Assembly: GCA_946478755.1 (NCBI GenBank)
Contig: CAMLDJ010000007.1
Span: 1 to 56,503, forward strand
DNA length: 56,503 nucleotides
Direction of reading: 5' to 3'
Origin: an uncultured Pedobacter sp.
GTDB taxonomy: Bacteria > Bacteroidota > Bacteroidia > Sphingobacteriales > Sphingobacteriaceae
This document shows positions 17,434-25,651 of the stretch, one piece after another. A program made the position numbers and the translations under genes. The notes under the pieces were generated by a model, which worked only from the letters and a program-made list of their open reading frames with translations, was not told the DNA's origin and made no database searches. Position 1 is the stretch's first letter. Every line of letters starts with the position of its first letter.

Positions 17434-18645
17434 ATGGATCAATCCACATTATTTGCCGGTACCTCCGTCACAGAGATTACTCCTCCACTAATAGTTGGTT
17501 TGTTAACATCGTCTGTAAAAGGCTTATACGAACCCTTTGAATCCGTTCGGTTGCCACTGTATGCCAGGGTTTTAGTTTTAAAATCTGCAACTGAAGCGGT
17601 TGCCATTGTTTCAATGGACCTATTAACACTATCTGACACTTCTGTTGGAGGGTGGGATAGATTTAAAAAAGGAATGGCCGGTGTCATTCCGGCCGAAAAG
17701 ATTGTAATCTGCTACACACATACCCATTCTGCACCAGAATCTGGAGGCATTACTGATCTCTATTTAACCGCAGAATTCAAAGATTGGATTGCAGAGATTC
17801 AACTTAAGATAAAAAATGCGATCGCTTCGGCACTTGCTAAACTGAGCCCATGTAGTGCTACACTAGCTTCTTCAATTTTAGAAGGCTACTCTTTGCAAAG
17901 ACGCATCAAAACAGCAGAAGGCATAATCATGTCTGATTCCATTCAGCCAATAGCTCCTGATTTGATGACGATGGAACCTGTAGACCGTAGGGTAAAATCA
18001 CTATGTTTAAAAAATTTAAAGGGAGAGGGCATTGCTACGGTAGTTCATGCAGTCTGTCATCCTGTACATGAAATGTGCATTCCTCAAGTTTCTTCCGAAT
18101 TTCCTGGAGAAATGTGCGATGAACTGGAAAAAACTTCAGCTAGTGGCACGGCCCTCTTTTTAAATGGTGCTGCAGGAGATACCAATCCACCAACTGTTTC
18201 TATGGGTCCGACTTACGCCCATGAACATGGCGCAGCCCTGGCCAAGCTAGTTCTTGAGCAAGAAGATCGTGAGGTTTTAGAAACCTCCTTTGCCTTTGGT
18301 AGAAAAAATATTCCCTTACAAATTAGAGCAGGAGCCAAAATCGATAATCAACTAGATGCCTTGGCAAGATTAAGTGCCGTAAAAATTGGAGATCTGGCTA
18401 TCGTTTTTCTACCTGGCGAACCTTTTATCGAGGTTGCGTTGGCCATAGAAAAATCGTCTCCGTTTACGAATACGATAGTGGTTGGTTTTAGTGAGAATAC
18501 CATTGGTTATATTCCAACTACGGCAGCATTTGAAGAAGGTGGCTATGAAATTGGACCTGGTAAATGGTCTTACCTCGGAACGGAATCTGATAAGCTGGTC
18601 AAAATTAAGGCGGTACAGCTTTTGGAAGAATTATATGATGCGTAA
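17434..18645 (+). CDS. neutral-ceramidase-like N-terminal domain hydrolase
   Basis: 403 residues without a signal peptide. Motifs of the neutral/alkaline ceramidase N-terminal domain (PF04734) are present: FAGTSVTEITPP, VAIVSMDLLTL, ICYTHTHSAPE, VVHAVCHPVHEM, FLNGAAGDTNPP, FLPGEPFIEVAL. The zinc-binding histidines (HTHSAP, and HPVH in the position of the third ligand region) are present. The C-terminal Ig-like domain of true ceramidases is missing and the protein seems cytoplasmic, so ceramide is unlikely to be the substrate. An amide or ester side-group hydrolase is plausible. One base separates it from the upstream GATase-like gene, suggesting tight co-expression. Confidence 0.8.
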   Translation: MDQSTLFAGTSVTEITPPLIVGLLTSSVKGLYEPFESVRLPLYARVLVLKSATEAVAIVSMDLLTLSDTSVGGWDRFKKGMAGVIPAEKIVICYTHTHSAPESGGITDLYLTAEFKDWIAEIQLKIKNAIASALAKLSPCSATLASSILEGYSLQRRIKTAEGIIMSDSIQPIAPDLMTMEPVDRRVKSLCLKNLKGEGIATVVHAVCHPVHEMCIPQVSSEFPGEMCDELEKTSASGTALFLNGAAGDTNPPTVSMGPTYAHEHGAALAKLVLEQEDREVLETSFAFGRKNIPLQIRAGAKIDNQLDALARLSAVKIGDLAIVFLPGEPFIEVALAIEKSSPFTNTIVVGFSENTIGYIPTTAAFEEGGYEIGPGKWSYLGTESDKLVKIKAVQLLEELYDA

Positions 18646-18690
18646 CCTCACAATTAAACAGATCTAACACACATAAAGACTGAATAAGAG

Positions 18691-20844
18691 ATGAACATTA
18701 ATACAAAAATAAAATGGTTAGGGATCTGCTTAGTTTTACTTTGCTTTTCGCTAAATGCTTTTTCGGCCAGTAAGACAGTCTATTGCTACGGCAGTGAAAA
18801 GAATGACTTATATCAATTATTAAGATCACAAGGCTATGTGGTAAAAATATTTACAACTCCAGATGCGGCTGTTAATGCAGCACCCATAGGAGCAGGTGTT
18901 TTTATAGTGGCTAAGGATTATCCGAAAATGGATTTAATAAATAGCATCACTGCTACGTTGTTAAAAAAGGCGACTGGCAAAAAACTGAAGCTCTATATCG
19001 AATATCCCTCTGCATTTCCAGGACTAAATTTACCGGCGAAGCCTTTGGAAACGCATTTAGAACGTGGTGTGGTCACTACAGATGTATTTGGCCAAAAATT
19101 AGAGCGGATGTGCCTGTTGGGAATTCATAATTGCCATATCTTAACGGTAGAAGTTAATAATCCTTTAATTGTTTTGGCAAGAGTGGTTGGTGTAAACCGT
19201 GCGGAATTGGGACTTGAAGGCACCACTAACTATCCATTGCTTTTCGAAAAAGACGGGGCATTGATCAGTACTACAGGCCTGAGTAATTTCAAAAGAGGCA
19301 GATACGGACCGGAGCAATCTATACAAACAGTTTGGGCTTATATCATTTCAAAAATTACAGGTGATCAAAACTTTCAGATCAAAAACTGGTCTGCTGATGT
19401 AAAACCGATGTTTGGAAGAACTGAAGCCTTGCCAGCATCCGCTAAATTAAATAGTATAAAAAAAGGAATAGAATGGTTTAGTAATGGAAGGTTTTACATT
19501 CATCCAAGCTGGAAACAAGATTGGGTTAAATATGGTAGCAATGGATTAAAACCCGTTGGTCCGCCAGTGAGTCAAAACAAACCAAATGGGGATGGAAGCC
19601 TTGGCATATTGGAAGGGCATACCTCAACCATCTTCTATGATGGCTCACAAGAATACCGTTATTGGTTACGTGCTGATGTGCAGGGCGAGGCAAGTATGGC
19701 ACTAGCAGCCGCGGGGAGCCTGTTGAACAATGAAGCCTATAAAAAGAAATCGGCCAATATTATAGATTACCTATTTAAAACCTCTAATATGCGCGCCGGT
19801 GCTAAGAATGACCCAAGCAGTCCGGCTTATGGCCTTATTGGCTGGGCTACAACCAATGCCGGCACTTTTTATGGCGACGATAACGCCAGGGCAATTCTTG
19901 GTGCCATTGCGGCATCTGCCTATTTAAAGACAGACAAATGGGATAAGGAATTGGCAGAAGCCATTATGGGCAATTTCAGAACTACCAGTAAGGAAGGATT
20001 TAGGGGAGAAAGACTGGAGGAAGGCGATATCATTAAACATGGTTGGCCTTACTATTACAACAGAAGCCTCATCCATCCTTCACCGCACTTCGAGTCATGG
20101 ATGTGGGCATGTTATTTATGGCTGTATACCAAAACTAATTACGCCCCATTACTTGAACGAAGCAAAGCGGCTTTAAAGATTACAATGGCTTCATACCCAG
20201 ATAAATGGAAGTGGGGAAGCAGTTTTCAAACACAGCGTGCGCGATTGATCTTACCGCTAGCTTGGTTGGTTAGAATTGAAAATACAGAAGAGCACAGACG
20301 TTGGTTAGACCTCATGGTAACAGATATGCTAAAAAATCAAGTGGAAACTGGTGCCATTCGTGAAGAATTGGGAAAAGGAAAAGGGATGTTTAAGGAGTTG
20401 AACAAAAATTCTGATTATGGTACTGATGAGGGATCGTTGATCTTCAAAAATGGAGAAGAGATTTCCTGTATGCTATATACCAATAACTTTGCCTTATTTA
20501 GCCTCAACGAAGCTGCAGAAGCTACCCATAATAGAAAATATGAGGAAGCAACAAATAGATTATCAGATTTTCTGACCCGTATACAGGTACAAAGTAAAAA
20601 CCATAAGGATTTGGATGGTGCATGGTTCAGGGCTTTCGATTATGGGAAATGGGATTATTGGGCCTCAAATTCAGATGCCGGATGGGGTGCATGGTGTACA
20701 TTAACCGGTTGGATCCAGAGCTGGATTGTAACTACTCAAGTTCAAATTCAACAGAAACAGGGTTTTTGGGAACTCACTCAGAAATCAAACATGGGTAACA
20801 CCGCCAAATCTACAATTGAATTAATGATGAAAGAAGCTAACTAG
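18691..20844 (+). CDS. secreted alpha/alpha-toroid protein, putative glycosidase or lyase of unknown family
   Basis: 717 residues with a signal peptide (ends AFSASK). Residues ~28-240 look like an alpha/beta GATase-like region (YCYGSEKNDLYQLL, GAGVFIVAKDYP). Residues ~260-700 are helical, with repeated barrel-type signatures: SLGILEGHTST, YWLRADVQGEASMALA, IGWATTNAGTFYGDDNARAI, HPSPHFESWMWAC, DYGTDEGSLIF, DAGWGAWC. That is typical of (alpha/alpha)6 toroid enzymes. The acidic residues in YGDDNAR and DYGTDEGS are catalytic candidates. I do not recognise a CAZy family. It is embedded in the PUL, 10 bases before a GH172 gene. A role in cleaving the backbone or a side chain is inference. Confidence 0.55.
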   Translation: MNINTKIKWLGICLVLLCFSLNAFSASKTVYCYGSEKNDLYQLLRSQGYVVKIFTTPDAAVNAAPIGAGVFIVAKDYPKMDLINSITATLLKKATGKKLKLYIEYPSAFPGLNLPAKPLETHLERGVVTTDVFGQKLERMCLLGIHNCHILTVEVNNPLIVLARVVGVNRAELGLEGTTNYPLLFEKDGALISTTGLSNFKRGRYGPEQSIQTVWAYIISKITGDQNFQIKNWSADVKPMFGRTEALPASAKLNSIKKGIEWFSNGRFYIHPSWKQDWVKYGSNGLKPVGPPVSQNKPNGDGSLGILEGHTSTIFYDGSQEYRYWLRADVQGEASMALAAAGSLLNNEAYKKKSANIIDYLFKTSNMRAGAKNDPSSPAYGLIGWATTNAGTFYGDDNARAILGAIAASAYLKTDKWDKELAEAIMGNFRTTSKEGFRGERLEEGDIIKHGWPYYYNRSLIHPSPHFESWMWACYLWLYTKTNYAPLLERSKAALKITMASYPDKWKWGSSFQTQRARLILPLAWLVRIENTEEHRRWLDLMVTDMLKNQVETGAIREELGKGKGMFKELNKNSDYGTDEGSLIFKNGEEISCMLYTNNFALFSLNEAAEATHNRKYEEATNRLSDFLTRIQVQSKNHKDLDGAWFRAFDYGKWDYWASNSDAGWGAWCTLTGWIQSWIVTTQVQIQQKQGFWELTQKSNMGNTAKSTIELMMKEAN

Positions 20845-20854
20845 CTAGTCCTGA

Positions 20855-22039
20855 ATGAACATGAACATGAAAATAAAATTAATGGCTGTGCTGGTCCCGC
20901 TGATAACAATTAGTGTAAAAGCACAAGTACTTAACAATGACCTCGCAGCTTTATCTCAAATACAACAGGGGGTAACCTCAAAAAGAATCAGCAGTTATGA
21001 CCGCACCGGAGGAGGTGATGATTTTATAAAAATTGCCAGCAACGAAAAGAAAATCATCTTCGATGTGCAGGGCGCAGGAACGATTAACCATATTTGGATT
21101 ACCATGGCGCCAGATCCTGGAGTACTTAGCCGAAACGATATCATTATAAGAATGTATTGGGACGGAAAAGAATTCCCCTCTGTAAACTCGCCAATAGGAC
21201 CTTTTTTTGGACAAGGCTGGAATGAATCGTATGAATACAATTCCTTACCCTTATCGGCAAGCCCGGTAAATGGAAAAGGAATGGTTTGCTACTTCAGTAT
21301 GCCATTTGCCAAAGGAGCTAAAATTGAAATAGAAAACCAATCCGGACGTAATATCGATGCTTTCTATTATTATGTAGATTATGCTGCTGTAGATAAACTT
21401 CCTGCAAATACTGGACGTTTCCACAGCTGGTACAATAAACAGCTCACAGAAGCATCAAAAGAGGAAGGAGAAAATGAATGGGGCGCTTTTGGTAAACCAG
21501 GTAATAACCTTTCGGGCGAGAACAATTATGTTATAGCCGATATCAAAGGCAAAGGACATTTTGTGGGTGTAAATTATTATGTGCACTCTCCAACACCAAT
21601 GTGGTATGGAGAAGGTGACGACATGATTTTTATTGATGGTGCCAAAACGCCAACCCTACATGGAACAGGTACTGAAGATTACTTTAACACAGCCTGGTGT
21701 CCGAAATCAATTTTTTCTAATCCCTATTATGGTTATCCAAGGGTGAATAACGATATCGGTTGGTTAGGCAGAACACATCTTTATCGTTTCCACATTACTG
21801 ATCCTTTATTTTTTAACAAGGATTTTAAATTCACGATAGAACACGGCCATAATAATGTGCTTACCCTCGACCTTGCCAGTGTAGCCTATTGGTATCAAAG
21901 CGAAGCGATGCCTGTGCATCCAATTCCAAATGCAGAAGCAAGAAGGCCACAAAGAATGATTGGCCCTGTGGACATCCATAGGTGGCGTAATGAATGGAGA
22001 AAGAATAAGGGTTATGACTCAAAACTATGGGGAAACTAA
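20855..22039 (+). CDS. GH172 (DUF2961) family furanosidase B
   Basis: 394 residues, signal peptide ends VKAQ. GH172 motifs: SSYDRTGG, DVQGAGTINHIWIT, YWDGKEFPSV, PFFGQGWNESY, SMPFAKGAKIEIENQSG, WYGEGDDMIF and GTGTEDYFNTAW, with E253 and E274 as the candidate catalytic pair (21 apart, as in characterised members). The ending IGPVDIHRWRNEWRKNKG is shared with the next gene. It is a close tandem paralogue of GH172 C, which starts 3 bases after its stop. The start has three possible ATGs (20855, 20861, 20867); the first is given. Probable alpha-D-arabinofuranosidase or alpha-D-fructofuranosidase. Confidence 0.92.
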   Translation: MNMNMKIKLMAVLVPLITISVKAQVLNNDLAALSQIQQGVTSKRISSYDRTGGGDDFIKIASNEKKIIFDVQGAGTINHIWITMAPDPGVLSRNDIIIRMYWDGKEFPSVNSPIGPFFGQGWNESYEYNSLPLSASPVNGKGMVCYFSMPFAKGAKIEIENQSGRNIDAFYYYVDYAAVDKLPANTGRFHSWYNKQLTEASKEEGENEWGAFGKPGNNLSGENNYVIADIKGKGHFVGVNYYVHSPTPMWYGEGDDMIFIDGAKTPTLHGTGTEDYFNTAWCPKSIFSNPYYGYPRVNNDIGWLGRTHLYRFHITDPLFFNKDFKFTIEHGHNNVLTLDLASVAYWYQSEAMPVHPIPNAEARRPQRMIGPVDIHRWRNEWRKNKGYDSKLWGN

Positions 22040-22042
22040 CTG

Positions 22043-23215
22043 ATGTTCCTTTTAAAAAACATACGCGGTTTGATGCTTTTGTGCATCCTGTTGACGACCA
22101 TAGGTACTCAAGCACAAGAACTAACTGAGCTAACTAAGATTAAGCACAACATTAAATCAAAGCGTGTAAGCAGCTATGATCAAACAGGTGATAACCATGA
22201 TCATATTCGCGAGATTAAAAATGCCGGAAAGTGTGTCATTTTTGATGTAAAAGGTGCTGGAATAATTAATCACATTTGGATAACCATGGGCCCAGACCCA
22301 GCTGTACTGAGTAGAAATGACATCATTATTAAGATGTATTGGGATGGCAACGATTTTCCTTCTGTAGAATCTCCAATTGGTCCTTTTTTTGGCCAAGGTT
22401 GGAATGAATCCTATTTGTTTACCTCAGCACCTTTAGTCGCAACGCCTACAAATGGGCAAGGACTGGTAAGTTATTTTGCCATGCCATTTGCAAAAGGCGC
22501 AAGGATTGAAATAGAAAATCAATCAGGAAAGAGCATCAGGCCATTCTACTTTTATGTAGACTATGTGGAGCTGAAGAAATTGCCCAAGCAAACAGGTAGG
22601 TTTCATGCTTGGTACAATACCCAGCTCATGGGGCCTGCAAATGGTGCAGAAAATGAACACTGGATGTTTGGACCTGGACATCCCAATAAAACGGGTGGAA
22701 ACAATTATGTCATAGCCGACATCAAAGGTAAGGGGCATTTTGTTGGCGTTAATTATTATGTGCATTCACCAACACCGTTTTGGTACGGAGAAGGAGATGA
22801 TATGATTTTCATTGATGATCACACCAGTCCCACGCTGAGCGGAACCGGAACCGAAGATTACTTCAATACTTCATGGGGAGCGCCAGGCAAGCCTTATATG
22901 ACCCCTTATTTTGGTTATGCCAAGGTAAATAACGACATCGGATTTTTAGGTAAAACACATATCTACCGGTTTAATATCGCAGACCCGATATATTTCGATC
23001 AATCGTTCAAATTTACCATTGAACATGGGAGCATGAATGTGTTGACCCTTGATTTGGCTAGTGTAGCCTATTGGTATCAGGATGTAGCTTCAAAAGTACC
23101 TGCAATACCAAATATGGAAGAGCGAAAACCTCAGCAAATGATTGGCCCGGTAGATATCCATAGGTGGAGAAATGAGTGGAGAAAAAATAATGCTAACGGT
23201 ACAAAATTATGGTAA
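22043..23215 (+). CDS. GH172 (DUF2961) family furanosidase C (tandem duplicate of B)
   Basis: 390 residues with a signal peptide (ends TQAQ). It aligns with the preceding gene over the full length by eye (SSYDQTGD, KGAGIINHIWIT, YWDGNDFPSVES, FFGQGWNESYLF, MPFAKGARIEIENQSG, WYGEGDDMIFID, GTGTEDYFNTSW, IGPVDIHRWRNEWRKNNA). The catalytic glutamate pair is conserved with 21 spacing. The insert after EDY differs, so linkage or chain-length preference may have changed after duplication. Its last 7 bases overlap the start of the GH43 gene, indicating translational coupling. Confidence 0.92.
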   Translation: MFLLKNIRGLMLLCILLTTIGTQAQELTELTKIKHNIKSKRVSSYDQTGDNHDHIREIKNAGKCVIFDVKGAGIINHIWITMGPDPAVLSRNDIIIKMYWDGNDFPSVESPIGPFFGQGWNESYLFTSAPLVATPTNGQGLVSYFAMPFAKGARIEIENQSGKSIRPFYFYVDYVELKKLPKQTGRFHAWYNTQLMGPANGAENEHWMFGPGHPNKTGGNNYVIADIKGKGHFVGVNYYVHSPTPFWYGEGDDMIFIDDHTSPTLSGTGTEDYFNTSWGAPGKPYMTPYFGYAKVNNDIGFLGKTHIYRFNIADPIYFDQSFKFTIEHGSMNVLTLDLASVAYWYQDVASKVPAIPNMEERKPQQMIGPVDIHRWRNEWRKNNANGTKLW

Positions 23216-24288
23216 AATTAAGCAAAAGTAGAATAAATGGCATTAAGGGTGTGATCTGTTGTATGCTTCTTATTGCGCCCGCCTGTTCAAAGAAAACTGG
23301 GAGCACAGACGGTACTGTAAATCCGCCAAATAAAGAGACAACATTTCAAAATCCGCTATTAAATAGTGGGCCAGATCCGTGGATCTATAAAAAAGGAGAT
23401 GTATTTTACTTTACAAGCACCAATGCCGCAAACATTACCCTCTGGAGAACTACAGAAATTTCACAACTTGGAAAGTCGCAAGGTAAAGTAGTTTGGTCGC
23501 CACCAGCTACCGGACAGAACTCAAAAAATATCTGGGCGCCAGAATTGTTTTATCTCCAAGGAAAGTGGTATTTGTATTATACCGCTGGCGCATCCTCAGA
23601 CCTTGCTACTCAACGGTGTTTTGTATTGGAAAATCCGTATCCCGATCCTACCGATGGAGTTTGGATAGACAAAGGTAAAATAGGCGATCCAGCAGCTAAT
23701 TATTTCTCAATCGACGGAAGCGTAATGGAATATAAGGGCAAATTGTACTTTATCTGGAGCGGTCAAATCTCAGGTTCTAATACAGTACAACGGATTTATA
23801 TCGCTGAAATGGAAAACCCCTGGACCCTTAAAAGCGCCCGTGTTCAGATTGCACTTCCAGAATATGATTGGGAGAAAAAAGGTTCACAAGTGAATGAAGG
23901 CCCAGAAGCATTGATAAGTCCAACTGGAGATGCATTTATTGTGTACTCCGGCAGTAATTGTGCAACAGATGATTATGGGCTGGGTTTGTTAAGACTAAAA
24001 ACTAACGGTGATCCATTAAATCCTGCTGACTGGAGCAAGAGTCCTACGCCGGTCTTTTCAAAAAGTATCAATACCAATGTATTTGGTCCTGGACATAATG
24101 GTTTTTTTAAATCTAAGGATGGCACAGAAGACTGGATTGTATATCATGCTAATGCATCATCTGGACAAGGTTGTGGTGGAAGCCGAAATCCAAGAATACA
24201 AAAATTTACCTGGAACACTGATGGTACACCCAATTTTGGTGAACCAGTTGCTGTGTACCAGAAATTAACCAAGCCTTCCGGCGAATAA
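23209..24288 (+). CDS. GH43 family lipoprotein (arabinosidase/xylosidase type)
   Basis: 359 residues. Lipobox LIAPAC with C26, so likely a surface or periplasmic lipoprotein. Five-bladed propeller GH43 residues are all visible: D56 (NSGPDPWIY, general base), D169 (YFSIDGSV, pKa modulator) and E230 (VNEGPEALI, acid). The WAPEL strand and the PGHNGFF loop also fit. Characterised relatives are mostly alpha-L-arabinofuranosidases, exo-arabinanases and beta-xylosidases. It overlaps the upstream GH172 gene by 7 bases. In this locus an arabinofuranoside-cleaving role is plausible, but the sugar configuration cannot be read from the sequence. Confidence 0.88.
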   Translation: MVKLSKSRINGIKGVICCMLLIAPACSKKTGSTDGTVNPPNKETTFQNPLLNSGPDPWIYKKGDVFYFTSTNAANITLWRTTEISQLGKSQGKVVWSPPATGQNSKNIWAPELFYLQGKWYLYYTAGASSDLATQRCFVLENPYPDPTDGVWIDKGKIGDPAANYFSIDGSVMEYKGKLYFIWSGQISGSNTVQRIYIAEMENPWTLKSARVQIALPEYDWEKKGSQVNEGPEALISPTGDAFIVYSGSNCATDDYGLGLLRLKTNGDPLNPADWSKSPTPVFSKSINTNVFGPGHNGFFKSKDGTEDWIVYHANASSGQGCGGSRNPRIQKFTWNTDGTPNFGEPVAVYQKLTKPSGE

Positions 24289-24312
24289 TTCGACATACTA
24301 GAGCATAAATAA

Positions 24313-25596
24313 ATGGCCAAGTTTTTAAAAAAAGGAAAAAGCGAAACTGAAATTAAAAATGCAGATTCGAAAATTAGGGAAACAGTTGAAAAGCTGATCA
24401 GCGATATTGAACAAAATGGTGATCAGGCAGTTAGGAAATATTCAGAATCATTTGACAAATGGTCTCCTGAATCATTCCGGTTAAGTGAGGAAGAAATCAA
24501 CAACATTATAAAGGCAACACCTCGCCAGGTAGTTGAGGATATCTTATTTGCCCAAAAACAGATCCGCTCTTTTGCGCAAGAACAAAGAAAGTCCATAACT
24601 GATATTGAAATCGAAACTATGCCTGGCGTAATCCTAGGCCATAAAAACATTCCTGTTAACAGTGTTGGCTGTTATATCCCAGGAGGTACCTATCCTATGG
24701 TAGCATCTGCGCACATGAGTGTGCTTACGGCCAAGGTTGCCGGCGTTAAAAGGATAGTTGCCTGCACACCGCCGATCAAAGGGCAAATTCCCAATGCAAC
24801 GGTATGTGCTATGCATTTTGCAGGGGCTGATGAAATTTATATTCTCGGTGGAGTACAAGCGGTATGTGCAATGGCTGTTGGCACTGATGCGATTGAGCCG
24901 GTTGATATGATTGTTGGTCCGGGTAATGCCTATGTCGCGGAAGCTAAAAGACAATTATTTGGACGAGTTGGGATTGATCTATTTGCCGGACCTACCGAGA
25001 TTTTAGTAATTGCCGATGAAACTGCGGACGCTGAAATCATTGCATGCGATATCTTGGGCCAATCAGAGCATGGATTAACTTCTCCGGCTGCATTAATAAC
25101 AACCTCTGAGAAACTTGCAAACGAAACTTTGATGGAGATTGAAAGACAACTACAAACATTGCCTACGGCTAATATAGCTCGCGTAGCATGGGAAGAAAAT
25201 GGCTCCATTATTCTGGTAGATTCAGAAAAAGAAGCCGTTAAGGAAGCCGATGCACTTGCTTATGAACATGTAGAAGTATTGACCAAAAATCCCAATTATT
25301 TTTTAGAACACCTGACCAATTATGGTGCATTATTTTTAGGCAAGGAAACCAATGTTGCGTATGGGGATAAGGTAATTGGAACCAACCATATTTTGCCTAC
25401 CATGAAATCTGCAAGATTTACAGGTGGTTTATGGGTAGGAAAATTTTTAAAAAACTGCACCTATCAACGCTGCACAGAAGAAGGAAGTGTGGTGATTGGA
25501 GAATATGCCATGCGCTTATGTGAATTGGAGGGATTTGCCGGGCACAAAGAACAGGCAGCGATTCGTGTAAGGCGCTACAAGAAAATTCAAACCTAA
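24313..25596 (+). CDS. histidinol-dehydrogenase-like NAD-dependent alcohol dehydrogenase
   Basis: 427 residues, cytoplasmic. The HisD zinc ligands and base pair are conserved: Q250 and H253 (GQSEHG), D352 ([10 protein letters not shown]), H411 ([10 protein letters not shown]), and E318-H319 (YEHVEVL). The NAD-binding [13 protein letters not shown] stretch is present. HisD oxidises histidinol in two steps, but no other his gene is here, and catabolic HisD paralogues such as HpsN oxidise other hydroxylated substrates. In this PUL it may oxidise a polyol or sugar-derived alcohol to an acid. It stands alone between GH43 and a large GH172 gene with short spacers. Calling it hisD would be misleading. 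Confidence 0.8.
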   Translation: MAKFLKKGKSETEIKNADSKIRETVEKLISDIEQNGDQAVRKYSESFDKWSPESFRLSEEEINNIIKATPRQVVEDILFAQKQIRSFAQEQRKSITDIEIETMPGVILGHKNIPVNSVGCYIPGGTYPMVASAHMSVLTAKVAGVKRIVACTPPIKGQIPNATVCAMHFAGADEIYILGGVQAVCAMAVGTDAIEPVDMIVGPGNAYVAEAKRQLFGRVGIDLFAGPTEILVIADETADAEIIACDILGQSEHGLTSPAALITTSEKLANETLMEIERQLQTLPTANIARVAWEENGSIILVDSEKEAVKEADALAYEHVEVLTKNPNYFLEHLTNYGALFLGKETNVAYGDKVIGTNHILPTMKSARFTGGLWVGKFLKNCTYQRCTEEGSVVIGEYAMRLCELEGFAGHKEQAAIRVRRYKKIQT

Positions 25597-25651
25597 GTTG
25601 GGATACTTATTTAAGAGCACTTATTAGGATAATGCCATTTCAATAATCAAT

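Noticed and set aside
24313..25596. Histidine biosynthesis gene hisD
   Set aside because: No other his genes are present and the gene is embedded in a carbohydrate operon, so the family name should not be taken as the function.
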